A stretch of 64,000 bases of DNA from Promethearchaeota archaeon (lineage in GTDB: Archaea > Asgardarchaeota > Lokiarchaeia > Sigyniarchaeales > SOKP01): NCBI GenBank assembly GCA_019058295.1, contig JAHPZI010000006.1, positions 1 through 64,000 of the forward strand, given 5' to 3'. Shown one piece after another: positions 7,654 to 15,902 of this stretch. Under the pieces are notes generated by a model. It had not been told where the DNA came from, did not search any database, and worked only from the letters and a program-made list of their open reading frames with translations. Made by a program: the position numbers and the translations under genes. Numbering within the stretch: the stretch's first letter is position 1; each line of letters opens with the position of its first letter.

Positions 7654-8763
7654 CTATATTAAATTCCCATCTAAGAACCCTCTAACGTATTTTGAGTATA
7701 GAGTTTTCCATCTAGTTGGGATGGACGACATGATGGCACAACCTAACCGACACCCATCGCAAAAATTATAATCGTCGTGTTTTTTCATAATATCTTTAAC
7801 TTCTTGACTATAATAGATATTTGAAAGAGAATGGTTAAATGCGTTAAAACTTTTTATAGGGTTTATTTTACAAGGAAAATCAATAAAGCCGTCGTGTCTT
7901 ATAAACATATAAGCTTCAGCAACGTGGCACCTCAATATATCTTGATATTTTTGATTACCATCATGATTTCCACCAAAACCTCCCTTTTCTATAATTTCGA
8001 CACTAACGGGATCTGTTAATATATTTTTAAATTTAGATCTTAAATCTCTTATTTTATTAGCCCAAATTGTTAAATCTGGAATTAAATCTTGAATCCCATT
8101 GCCACGATAACTTTTACCAGAAATATTCCAAATTATATCTTCGCAAGGATATAGTTCAATCGCACAGTTTAAATTTTCAGCTAATTCACATAAATCTTCT
8201 AGTAGATCTAAATTTTGTTTCATTACAACTGTACTTATAACAACTTTAATATCCTTTTTATTTGCTAAATGAATAGATTTAATGACTTTATCAAAAACTT
8301 TAATTCCTCGTAATTTATCATGTAATTCAGCAGTAGGATAATCAAGTGAGGTTAATATAAAATCTAATCCTTCAAATTTAGGTATCAATTCAGGCAATAA
8401 GAATCCATTACTTGTGATCCCGTTAAAAAAATTATGATGTATTCCCATATGATATATAAGTTCAGGAAGATCTTTCCTTAAAGTCGGCTCACCCCCCGTA
8501 AGCGATAGCGCATTTATTCCTAACTCGGCAAGCTGATCTATTAAATATTTAATTTGTTCTGTTGTCATTTCCTTATTAACATAATACTCTGGCAATGTAT
8601 CAATTGCGCAAAATGGACATTTAGCATTGCATTTTAAATTCACTTCTATTTGCGCTGAATATGGAACTTTTTTTGCTGTAAAATTATTTAAAAGAAAATT
8701 CCTTATTGATAAAAACCAATTTCTAACTCTTTTACGAGGAATTAAGATTACACCATTTATTAT
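7654..8763 (-). CDS. Radical SAM enzyme with SPASM-like C-terminal cysteines, apparently without a canonical start
   Basis: The core carries the radical SAM cluster motif CNAKCPFC, then LSLTGGEPTLRKD (the GGEP SAM-binding strand) and a TIM-barrel-like body. The C-terminus has CHVAEAYMF, FPCK and CDGCRLGC, a SPASM-like set of extra Cys residues for auxiliary clusters. The substrate is unknown. The first GTG (8643) sits only four codons before the first cluster Cys, yet upstream the same frame stays open for 40 codons to a TAG at 8766-8764 and reads AKKVPYSAQIEV just before the motif, exactly the strand expected there in this family. This extension holds no ATG, GTG or TTG; the first codons after the stop are ATA ATA. 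I therefore extend the coding region to 8763, with initiation at ATA or a lost base as explanations. Confidence 0.8.
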   Translation of the reverse strand: MINGVILIPRKRVRNWFLSIRNFLLNNFTAKKVPYSAQIEVNLKCNAKCPFCAIDTLPEYYVNKEMTTEQIKYLIDQLAELGINALSLTGGEPTLRKDLPELIYHMGIHHNFFNGITSNGFLLPELIPKFEGLDFILTSLDYPTAELHDKLRGIKVFDKVIKSIHLANKKDIKVVISTVVMKQNLDLLEDLCELAENLNCAIELYPCEDIIWNISGKSYRGNGIQDLIPDLTIWANKIRDLRSKFKNILTDPVSVEIIEKGGFGGNHDGNQKYQDILRCHVAEAYMFIRHDGFIDFPCKINPIKSFNAFNHSLSNIYYSQEVKDIMKKHDDYNFCDGCRLGCAIMSSIPTRWKTLYSKYVRGFLDGNLI

Positions 8764-8929
8764 CTATATTTAATTATTGTGATTACTTTGTTTTATAGGT
8801 ATTATTTTAAAATAATAAATCAGAAATTATTAATAAAATAGCCAGTATTAATTTTTTTTTATTAATAAAGATTTAAAAAAAGTAAAATTAAAAAAAATTT
8901 TTGAATCTTCCAATGAATTAATCGAAGTT

Positions 8930-9298
8930 TTAGGTACAATCTTTGCCACATTTTTTACAAAGATATTTTTTAGCAAAAATTTTCATCCCACCTTGCTGAA
9001 AAATAACTTGGTCTTTATCTTCTACTGTATTAAATTCAGTTGAGCCACACTCTGAGCAAACTCTCCTTCCTTCCAATGGTGGCTTTTCTTCTACCATCTC
9101 TTTTTCTTGCTGTTTTTCAATAACTTCGGAAGGTTTAACTGTAGTTGCTGGTTTACTTGCAGTTGATGCTGGTTTACTTGCAGTTGATGCTGGTTTTGGG
9201 ACGGGTGCAGCTACTTTACTTCCAGCTGCCAAAACTTTATCAAGTTTTTCGTCAATTTTCATTAGTAATTCTAACACTTTTTCTTCAAATATTGACAA
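8930..9298 (-). CDS. Small coiled-coil protein with a zinc ribbon resembling that of the gelsolin protein
   Basis: A 122-residue protein of unknown function. Residues 1-24 form a short amphipathic helix (FEEKVLELLMKIDEKLDKVL) suitable for oligomerisation. A flexible Ala/Pro/Thr/Ser/Lys linker follows, including the seven-residue repeat KPASTAS encoded twice in tandem. The C-terminus is a zinc ribbon, EGRRVCSECG then CKKCGKDC. It closely resembles the end of the gelsolin protein near 4.4 kb: both begin with EGRR and CxxC and share the AKKY/GKKF-x-C-x-x-C strand. The start is TTG at 9298, supported by a strong purine-rich AGGAG ribosome binding site at about 9306-9310. It is monocistronic. Confidence 0.75.
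   Translation of the reverse strand: MSIFEEKVLELLMKIDEKLDKVLAAGSKVAAPVPKPASTASKPASTASKPATTVKPSEVIEKQQEKEMVEEKPPLEGRRVCSECGSTEFNTVEDKDQVIFQQGGMKIFAKKYLCKKCGKDCT
9150..9191. repeat. 21-base tandem repeat encoding KPASTAS
   Basis: Two exact copies, 9150-9170 and 9171-9191, of a 21-base unit lie in the linker of the small zinc-ribbon protein. They keep the reading frame and add one KPASTAS unit each. Confidence 0.9.
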
Positions 9299-9639
9299 AA
9301 ATAATCTCCTCTCATAGATTTAGAAATAATTTCTTATTTAATTAATTGTAAATTTAGTTTTTAAAAATTTAACGAAATCAAAAGCTTATTAATTTCTCAC
9401 TTTCTTTTCTATTATTTTATATTGATTTAGAATCGAAAATAGTCACTAGTATGCGATAATTACAGATTCCATAATTGTTTTCTCCATCATTTTAGATTTA
9501 GGATTCTTATAATTGGTCAATCTTTTAGATTATAATTATATTATCTATTTTAAAATCTAAGATTTCTTTCATCAAATTAGTTGCACCTAAATATTTAAAT
9601 TTGATGATTTATATTAATATTATAAATGGAGGTTTTTAT
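9299..9639. other. Divergent intergenic region
   Basis: About 340 AT-rich bases between the minus-strand zinc-ribbon gene and the plus-strand methyltransferase run. Apart from a ribosome binding site at each end, I see two copies of TTTTAGATT (near 9490 and 9522) and the short inverted pair TTAGAT/ATCTAA near 9524 and 9555. No open frame looks coding. Promoters for both flanking genes should lie here. Confidence 0.5.
9628..9632 (+). promoter_or_regulatory. Shine-Dalgarno site that fixes the ICMT-like start
   Basis: GGAGG lies seven bases ahead of the ATG at 9640. It favours that start over a TTG at 9601, which would add 13 residues unlike the family. Confidence 0.75.
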
Positions 9640-10248
9640 ATGATTGAATTATTATATAGAAAAATATTTCTTTTACTCGTTTTAATAATATTTTCAATTG
9701 GACTTATGGTTCCAATGATTATAATTCGCAGAAAAGGAAAAGATCCTCATGGTACGCACATGGGATATTCAATATTAGCAAGATTAAGTTCACTTACAAT
9801 TTTTATTTGGATAATTAATATCGGATTATTCATTTTTTTTTACAATCTAATTGAATTAATTTGGAGATTTACATTTTTATCTGGTGATCTCTTTATTATC
9901 ATTGGAATGATCTCCGTAGCAATAGGAACTATTGTTGAGATTCTTGGAATGTACTCCCTTGGAATTAATTTCAGGATTGAACTTCCGAAAGAAGAAACTG
10001 AACTTATTACTTCAGGAATATATAGGGTAATGAGAAATCCAATTGCTTTTGGTTTATATTTAATAATAATCGGAACTTTTCTTTTAATTCCGAATGTTCT
10101 TACCTTAATTATAACAATCGCTAATATCATTGTTTTTGATGCAAAAGTTAGGGATGAAGAGAAATTCTTATTAGCACGATTTGGAAAAAGCTATGAAGAT
10201 TATCAAAAAAAAATAGGTCGTTATTTTCCTTTCAGTTTAAAGAAGTAA
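9640..10248 (+). CDS. ICMT/PEMT-family integral membrane methyltransferase (first of two)
   Basis: A 202-residue polytopic membrane protein of the isoprenylcysteine carboxyl methyltransferase / phospholipid methyltransferase family. Hydrophobic helices fill the N-terminal two thirds. The SAM-binding C-terminal part is diagnostic: ELITSGIYRVMRNPIAFGLY, a hydrophobic hairpin, then RDEEKFLLARFGKSYEDYQK and a final RYFPF. In this family those blocks contact SAM at the membrane face. The substrate could be a prenylated protein, a lipid or a quinone-like compound; the sequence cannot tell. Start at 9640 is set by the GGAGG upstream. It is followed by a second gene of the same family and a soluble-type methyltransferase, all close and in the same direction, probably one operon. 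Confidence 0.85.
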   Translation: MIELLYRKIFLLLVLIIFSIGLMVPMIIIRRKGKDPHGTHMGYSILARLSSLTIFIWIINIGLFIFFYNLIELIWRFTFLSGDLFIIIGMISVAIGTIVEILGMYSLGINFRIELPKEETELITSGIYRVMRNPIAFGLYLIIIGTFLLIPNVLTLIITIANIIVFDAKVRDEEKFLLARFGKSYEDYQKKIGRYFPFSLKK

Positions 10249-10282
10249 TAAAATTTTTAATTACGGGAATAAGGTGGATCAG

Positions 10283-10798
10283 ATGGTGAAAAATTTGACT
10301 GAAAAATCATTTAAAGTAAGCAAAAAAATGACAATTTGGGGAATTGGTCCAAAAATGATTTTAATTTTATTCCCATTTATTGTTTTTTTTTTAATATTAC
10401 ATTTTATTTGTTTTCCAGCATTCATAATTCCAATTAATTATATTTATATGATAATTACAGGCGTAATTCTAATATTAATTGGAGCGATTATTTATATTAA
10501 ATCTGTTTTGCTTATTAACAAAGCTTATTTTGCATCTGAATTAGTTACAACTGGAGTTTATGGATATATGAGACATCCACTTTATTCAGCATTCATTTTA
10601 TTTATTAGTCCGGGTATAGTCTGCATATTTAATAGCTGGATTCTTTTTTTTATCCCAATTTTACACTATATTATTTTTAGAGTATTAATTAAGCAAGAAG
10701 AAAATTATTGCCTAGAAAATTTTGGCGAAAAATATGCTCATTATAAAAATTCTGTCCATGCAATATTTCCAAAACTTAGAAAATATAAACCCTTATAA
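10283..10798 (+). CDS. ICMT/PEMT-family integral membrane methyltransferase (second of two)
   Basis: A membrane protein of about 171 residues, paralogous to the preceding gene. It has three to four hydrophobic helices, then ELVTTGVYGYMRHPLYSAF and, after another hairpin, EENYCLENFGEKYAHYK ending near IFPK, the same SAM-binding blocks as its neighbour. The R-H-P in place of R-N-P is the more common form of this motif in the family. I start at the ATG at 10283, because AAGGTGG at 10271-10277 is well placed as ribosome binding site; an in-frame GTG at 10274 overlaps that site. The two copies differ enough that different substrates are likely. Confidence 0.83.
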   Translation: MVKNLTEKSFKVSKKMTIWGIGPKMILILFPFIVFFLILHFICFPAFIIPINYIYMIITGVILILIGAIIYIKSVLLINKAYFASELVTTGVYGYMRHPLYSAFILFISPGIVCIFNSWILFFIPILHYIIFRVLIKQEENYCLENFGEKYAHYKNSVHAIFPKLRKYKPL

Positions 10799-10816
10799 TG
10801 GTATTTGTAATTAAAA

Positions 10817-11584
10817 ATGACAAATCAAAAAATTGATTACGGAAATTGGGTGCCAAGAAATCTATTATATTTATTATTTATAATATCAATAATCCCAGCG
10901 ATCATCACATTGTTCCCAATAATATTAATTATAAAAGTAATTTTATGGGTTCTTGCAGGTATCCTCTTTTTCTTCTTTATTTTTATGTTGTATTTTTATC
11001 TTGCTTTTGCTAAAAACAATTGTGAATTACAAAATATGATGAGGGGATTTGTTATAGAAAAGTTATTATGGGATGGAGATGGAAAAGCTCTCGATATTGG
11101 AACTGGTGCTGGAGCACTTGCTATCTATTTAGCTAAGCAATTTCCTAAATCCGAAATCTGGGGTATCGATTATTGGGGAAAAGGATGGAATTTTTCTAAA
11201 AAATTATGTGAAAAAAATGCGCTTGCCGAGGGAGTAGCTAACCGTACCATATTCCAAAAAGCTAGTGCTTCAAAGCTCCCTTTTAAGGATAATCAATTTG
11301 ATGCTATAGTAAGCAATTATGTATATCATGAAGTAAGAGATGTTAAAGATAAAAAAGACGTGATTAAAGAATCTTTTCGAGTTTTAAAAAAAGGCGGTTT
11401 CTTTTCATTACAAGATTTATTTTTACATGAAAAAAAATTTGGAGAAATTGAAAATTTGAAAAGTACATTAAAAGATTGGGGTATTAAAGAAGTAAATTCA
11501 TTTAATCCAATAGATCACATGAAAATGAATCGGTTTTTACGCAATATGTTTAAAAATGCATTAATCTTATATGGTCAAAAGTAG
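10817..11584 (+). CDS. Membrane-anchored SAM-dependent methyltransferase (class I)
   Basis: A 255-residue protein. Residues about 15-60 hold two hydrophobic helices that should tether it to the membrane. A Rossmann-fold methyltransferase domain follows: ALDIGTGAGALAIYLAKQFP at about 90-109 is motif I (SAM glycine loop), IWGIDYWGK at about 115 is the acidic strand, KLPFKDNQFDAIVSNYVYHE at about 155-174 spans motifs II-III, and FRVLKKGGFFSLQD is the post-III strand. Methyltransf_11-like proteins of this sort methylate small molecules or lipids. It ends the run of two ICMT-like membrane methyltransferases, 18 bases after the second, so the three may act on one membrane compound; that is inference from position only. 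Confidence 0.85.
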   Translation: MTNQKIDYGNWVPRNLLYLLFIISIIPAIITLFPIILIIKVILWVLAGILFFFFIFMLYFYLAFAKNNCELQNMMRGFVIEKLLWDGDGKALDIGTGAGALAIYLAKQFPKSEIWGIDYWGKGWNFSKKLCEKNALAEGVANRTIFQKASASKLPFKDNQFDAIVSNYVYHEVRDVKDKKDVIKESFRVLKKGGFFSLQDLFLHEKKFGEIENLKSTLKDWGIKEVNSFNPIDHMKMNRFLRNMFKNALILYGQK

Positions 11585-11597
11585 GTAATTGAAAAAA

Positions 11598-12068
11598 TTA
11601 TGGCTTCTGAGAAAAATATCCTCTTCTTTTACCTTCTAGATTTTCAAAATAATCTAAAATGGATTCTCGAATTTCCACTGCTGGCAGAATTAAATGAGAT
11701 TTAGTTACATATTCAAAGGCATCGTTCCAGTTCCATTCAGGATTCTCTTTTAATAACCAAGCAACTATAACAGACCCGCTCCGCGAGATCCCCATGGCAC
11801 AATGCACTAATACCTTTCCCTTCTTTATATGCTCATCAATAAAGTCTAAAATATCTTGTAAAAAATGGTGAGATAAGTACGTCTCGTCGGGGAATCCTCT
11901 ATGTAAATATGCATATCCTAATGGTCTTGGATTATAATGGCTTTCTACCATGAGATTCACTATTGCTGTAATTCCTTCTTTTTTAATCTTCTTAAAATTA
12001 AACCTCGGGTAATATGCTCCAATATATAGGTTCTTATGAACTTCATATATGTCATCCAATTCTTCCAT
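11598..12068 (-). CDS. Dual-specificity protein phosphatase
   Basis: A cytoplasmic cysteine-dependent phosphatase of about 156 residues. The catalytic loop is VHCAMGISRSG (HCxxGxxR, with Cys as nucleophile and Arg binding phosphate); GFPDETYLSHH earlier supplies the probable general-acid Asp. The N-terminal YEVHKNLYIGAYYPRFN resembles the opening strand of eukaryotic-type dual-specificity phosphatases. I start at the ATG at 12068 (MEELDDIYEV); a GTG 51 bases further up would add an odd hydrophobic leader and is probably not used. It converges on the methyltransferase gene with 13 bases between them. Likely substrates are phosphoproteins, given the eukaryote-like signalling genes in such genomes, but phosphoinositides or RNA 5' ends are also possible for the fold. 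Confidence 0.85.
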   Translation of the reverse strand: MEELDDIYEVHKNLYIGAYYPRFNFKKIKKEGITAIVNLMVESHYNPRPLGYAYLHRGFPDETYLSHHFLQDILDFIDEHIKKGKVLVHCAMGISRSGSVIVAWLLKENPEWNWNDAFEYVTKSHLILPAVEIRESILDYFENLEGKRRGYFSQKP

Positions 12069-12184
12069 TATCACTATAAAAAAAGTTTGGAAAAAAATAA
12101 TAGTTTCTATGAATTTCACTTATTAAGATATTTCCTAAATTAAAAGAAGAAAAAACTGAAAACAGAAAATTGGTGTGATTAAAG

Positions 12185-13207
12185 ATTTTTGATAAAATTA
12201 ATTGTTCTAATTGCGAAAATATTGATTGTTTAACACGCTGCCAATGGATTGAATTTGAAAATGTAGAGGCAGCGAAATCGGAAATAATGAAAATGATTAA
12301 CGGTGAGGATTCTCGAGTTCTAAGTGAATGCGTTACTTGTTTTGCGTGCGATGAATACTGCCCTTATGGATCTCATCCATTTGATTTAATAACAGAATTA
12401 CAAGAAAAATATAACTCACATAACATTGCGCCGAAACTTCTTGAATCAATAATAAATAGATATAAACCTCATGATGAATTAAGATTAAAACAAATTGACT
12501 CGGATAAACCAGTACTAAATAAATGTGCTTTTGTAAAATCGCATGCTAAACATATGGAAGGGCAATTGTTTGAGAACTTGCAATATGTTGCTGGTCTTGA
12601 TTTTTTTTGCAATCTTTTATATCATCATATCGAAAGAGATTCGATTATTAGAGAAAGAGTTCCAATAATAATAGAGAATATTAAGAAACAAGGTATAAAG
12701 GAAATGATTTGTTTTCACGACGAGTGTTATGGTTTATATGGTTCATATTGTCCAAGAAACAATATAGAATTACCACCTGATTTTAAACCTATCCATTTTT
12801 TTGAATATCTCTACAATTATTTAGAAGATCATAAGAGTGAGATAAAAAAGCTCAATATGAAAATCGCTTATCAGAGAAATTGCTCTAACCGATTTATTCC
12901 AGAAACAGATAAATGGGTTGATAAAATATGTGAATTAATTGGTGTTGAAAGAGTTGCAAGAAACTATGATAGAGAGAACGCATTATGTTGTGGAGGCCCT
13001 CTTCCAATGCTAGGTAAAAGTAAATTATTGAGACCAACTCAAAATAAAAATATTAATGATATGGTGGAACACGGAGCCGAAGCCTGTGTTTATAATTGTG
13101 CAATGTGTATGGATAGTTTATCATCTAAAACCGAGAGAAAAGGTTTAAAAAATTATTTATTAAGCGATTTGTGCCGGTTAGCATTAGGCGAGACGTTGAA
13201 TTATTAA
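12185..13207 (+). CDS. CCG-domain Fe-S protein (HdrB/GlpC-like), start uncertain
   Basis: An Fe-S redox protein with an N-terminal cluster motif CVTCFACDEYCPYG and two Cys-rich CCG-type modules, the last reading LCCGGPLPM followed by CAMCMDSL. In HdrB, HdrD and GlpC such modules bind noncubane clusters. The first ATG is at 12287, but the frame is open 35 codons further up and encodes CSNCENIDCLTRCQW, clearly more cluster ligands, so that ATG is too late. No ATG, GTG or TTG occurs in the extension after the TGA at 12176-12178. Either ATT at 12185 starts it, or one T too many in the T5 run at 12186-12190 hides a GTG at 12175 (which would give MIKDFDKINC). It converges with the GlpC-like gene. 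Confidence 0.78.
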   Translation: MFDKINCSNCENIDCLTRCQWIEFENVEAAKSEIMKMINGEDSRVLSECVTCFACDEYCPYGSHPFDLITELQEKYNSHNIAPKLLESIINRYKPHDELRLKQIDSDKPVLNKCAFVKSHAKHMEGQLFENLQYVAGLDFFCNLLYHHIERDSIIRERVPIIIENIKKQGIKEMICFHDECYGLYGSYCPRNNIELPPDFKPIHFFEYLYNYLEDHKSEIKKLNMKIAYQRNCSNRFIPETDKWVDKICELIGVERVARNYDRENALCCGGPLPMLGKSKLLRPTQNKNINDMVEHGAEACVYNCAMCMDSLSSKTERKGLKNYLLSDLCRLALGETLNY

Positions 13208-13245
13208 AAAAAAAAATAAAAGAAAGAAAGTAAATTACTTTTTTT
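13208..13245. terminator. Bidirectional terminator between convergent redox genes
   Basis: An A-rich run, the self-complementary AAAGTAAATTACTTT and a run of T lie in the 38 bases between two convergent genes. This can end transcription from both sides by oligo-U stretches. Confidence 0.6.
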
Positions 13246-14418
13246 TTATTCATTAACTTTTATTTCTAACTGGTCTAAGATTTCTATCAAATCGATTACT
13301 TCTAAACCAAGATTAAATTTATCATTTGCGTCAGATAAATTTGTCCTACAAAATGGACAAGTTGAAGATAATATTGTAGCGCCAGTTTCTTTTGCTTCTT
13401 CTAATCTTTCTTTTGAGATTTCTACTGCCCAGTCAGGATACCCGATCTTAACTCCCCCACCAGCACCACAACACCATGCGTTTTCTCTATTTCTTCCCAT
13501 TTCAACGAATTTTATTCCAGGAATTTGTTTGTAAACATCCCTAGGCTCTTCGTATAATCCCATATGTCTCCCTATATGGCAAGGATCGTGATATGTAACG
13601 GTTTTATTAAATTCGGAAGTAAACATTATCTTTCCTTCGTCTAAAAATCTTTTAACCAACTCTGAAGTATGATAAATCTCTAAATCGTGATTTACTCCTT
13701 GTTTAGCAAAATCAACTTTCAATGTTCTACAGCAACCAGCACATGATGTAATAACCTTAGTTGCCCCAACTTCTTTTATCTTATCTATGTTATAATTCAT
13801 GAATTCCTTTACTGGTTCTATTTGTCCAGTTCTTATTATTGGACTGGTACAACAATGTTCATCGATTAAAGTAAAATCAAGATTTATTTTTTTAAGAAAT
13901 CTTAGAGTAGCATCTCTTAAATTTTTTTGGCGGTAATTTGAAGTACATCCAATAAAATAGACCCATTCTGCTTTGTCCGGTAAATTATATTTTTTTTTTA
14001 ACTCTTCGTTATCTGAATTTGGTTCACCATAAGGATTAAACATTTCCGTGTTAGTTGTGCGTTCTAGTAAAGCTTTTTGCTTTTCAGGACAAAATCCATT
14101 TTTAACGGCTTCTGCCCTTGCCGCTTCTATTATATCTACGAGAAAATCGTTAAATTTATCAAATCTACAATTTTCCATGCAATTGCCACAAGTGGAACAT
14201 GAGTATAAAACATTAGCTAAATTTTGGCTCCATTGAAGGTCACCATTTATTATCCCATAAATGAGCCACATTCTTCCACCTGTACTATACGTCTCAAAAC
14301 GATGTTTTTTATAGCTAGGACAATTAAAATCAGAATACTCAAAAGTGAACTTGCAATAACCACATCGGAAGCATCTATGAACTATATCTTTCCAATCTTG
14401 TTTAACATTTATAGTCAT
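13246..14418 (-). CDS. (Fe-S) oxidoreductase with two CCG domains, GlpC/HdrD-like
   Basis: A 390-residue electron-transfer protein. The N-terminus has two cluster-binding sets, CFRCGYC plus a later FNCPSYK, and CSTCGNCMENC. Two CCG modules follow: FIGCTSNYR with EHCCTSP and CAGCCRT, then YHDPCHIGRH with AWCCGAGGG and CPFCRTN. This layout matches GlpC, GlcF, LldE and HdrD, which pass electrons from a flavin dehydrogenase to quinone or another carrier. Its stop and start sit tightly against the two GlcD-type oxidase genes (four bases from the upstream one), so it probably takes electrons from them or from the GlpA-type enzyme further upstream. There is no membrane segment. Confidence 0.88.
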   Translation of the reverse strand: MTINVKQDWKDIVHRCFRCGYCKFTFEYSDFNCPSYKKHRFETYSTGGRMWLIYGIINGDLQWSQNLANVLYSCSTCGNCMENCRFDKFNDFLVDIIEAARAEAVKNGFCPEKQKALLERTTNTEMFNPYGEPNSDNEELKKKYNLPDKAEWVYFIGCTSNYRQKNLRDATLRFLKKINLDFTLIDEHCCTSPIIRTGQIEPVKEFMNYNIDKIKEVGATKVITSCAGCCRTLKVDFAKQGVNHDLEIYHTSELVKRFLDEGKIMFTSEFNKTVTYHDPCHIGRHMGLYEEPRDVYKQIPGIKFVEMGRNRENAWCCGAGGGVKIGYPDWAVEISKERLEEAKETGATILSSTCPFCRTNLSDANDKFNLGLEVIDLIEILDQLEIKVNE

Positions 14419-14422
14419 TTTA

Positions 14423-15790
14423 CTACACCTCCCAATTTCCAGGATTCATAATTCCGTTAGGATCCAATATGTTGCGAATAGTTTTGAATAACATCTTATA
14501 ATTAGGATCCATTTTCTCAATGATTAATTTTTGACCATCCCTTTCTGCTTTCCAGGGGATTCCACCTAATTCAAGTACCATTTTATTCGTCTCGTGAAGT
14601 GCATTTCTAGCTCTTTCCATATCCTCCGGATCTGCTCTATTAAAAGAATATGAGGCGGCAAACATTACATTATGTCCTCTCCCAATTATTCTTGAGACCT
14701 GTGTAGGAACAATTCCGTATTTTAAGGAAATATCACGTGCTTTTTCAATAGCCTCAGGTATCTTTCCTAAAGGCATAAAGCTACCTACATATTCGAAACC
14801 ACCGCCTTTTCTAAAATCTGCTGCTTTTGCAGCAAATTGTGGTTGTTCTAGAAAAACATCATAATATCTAGGGGGAAGTTTCATAAATCTTGCTTTGTTT
14901 TTACGATAAATCTTTTTAAGTATTTTTGTTTTAGAATCTAATTCATCTTGAGAATCTCCTGTTATATAAAGCAAAAGAATTGCATATCCTTTCATAAAAT
15001 CTGGTTTTTCTGCTAATGCAATCATTAAATCTTCGGGGATGTCAGTTTTTGTAAGGTTTAAAATTAATCCTGGAATAGTATTTAATTCTTTAATTAATCC
15101 AATAACAATATCTCTCAATTTTGGTTTTGGAAATAGTTTTATGGAGATCTTTGTTACAATTCCCATCGTGCCAAAGGCACTGGTAAATAACCCAACTAAA
15201 TCTGGTATAGGGCCTCTTGTAAACCAATAATTAGAAATTGCACATGATCCAACTTTACACACTTCTCCATTCGGTAAAACAACCTCTAAACTGTTAATCA
15301 TCGCACCATGATCTCCATATTTCTGTGATAAATATCCCGATCCATGTATTAATGCATTTCCAGCGATTGTTATTGATGGGGGTGCATCAGGATATGGAGC
15401 TTGAAGGTCTGGATACTTTTCTCTTAAATGAGCGATTAATTTTCCTGAGGTAACACCCGCTTCTATTAAGGCATAACGGCTTGTCTCATTTATTTCAATT
15501 ATTTTATCCATTCTTTTCATATCTAAGACTATGCCGCCTTTAATTGGAATTACTAAACCACTCAACGTCATACCTCCTCCCATAGGAACAATCGGAATTT
15601 TTTTATCGTTGGCGAATCTTACAATTTGCTGAACCTCTTCGACTGTTTCTGGCATTACCACATAATCCACCGGACGAGGGTGAGAAACCCCTGGGTCTTG
15701 AGAATAAATGAAAAGATCTTCTTGATTATTTGAGGCAAAATCTTTACCTACAATTTGTTCTAACTTACTTAAAACTTCAGCATTACTCAT
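14423..15790 (-). CDS. GlcD-type FAD-linked oxidase (PCMH fold), copy 1
   Basis: A 455-residue cytoplasmic flavoprotein. The FAD-binding PCMH domain includes PIVPMGGGMTLSG (pyrophosphate loop), GGIVLDMKRMDKI and ALIEAGVTSGKL, then PPSITIAGNALIHGSG and GLFTSAFGTMGIVTK; the C-terminus ends DPNGIMNPGNW, the FAD-oxidase C-domain signature. Glycolate, D-lactate and 2-hydroxyglutarate dehydrogenases as well as alkyl-DHAP synthase share this fold, so the substrate is open. It lies four bases upstream of the GlpC-like partner and 112 bases from a close paralogue, consistent with two substrate-specific flavin subunits feeding one Fe-S subunit. Confidence 0.88.
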   Translation of the reverse strand: MSNAEVLSKLEQIVGKDFASNNQEDLFIYSQDPGVSHPRPVDYVVMPETVEEVQQIVRFANDKKIPIVPMGGGMTLSGLVIPIKGGIVLDMKRMDKIIEINETSRYALIEAGVTSGKLIAHLREKYPDLQAPYPDAPPSITIAGNALIHGSGYLSQKYGDHGAMINSLEVVLPNGEVCKVGSCAISNYWFTRGPIPDLVGLFTSAFGTMGIVTKISIKLFPKPKLRDIVIGLIKELNTIPGLILNLTKTDIPEDLMIALAEKPDFMKGYAILLLYITGDSQDELDSKTKILKKIYRKNKARFMKLPPRYYDVFLEQPQFAAKAADFRKGGGFEYVGSFMPLGKIPEAIEKARDISLKYGIVPTQVSRIIGRGHNVMFAASYSFNRADPEDMERARNALHETNKMVLELGGIPWKAERDGQKLIIEKMDPNYKMLFKTIRNILDPNGIMNPGNWEV

Positions 15791-15902
15791 TGTTATTTAC
15801 ACTTATTTCAGAATATAATTAATTTATTTACTTGATATAATATTTATTTTAAGATTTTCTTTTTATTTTCTTTTTATATATTAAAAATTATAAAAGGAAT
15901 AA

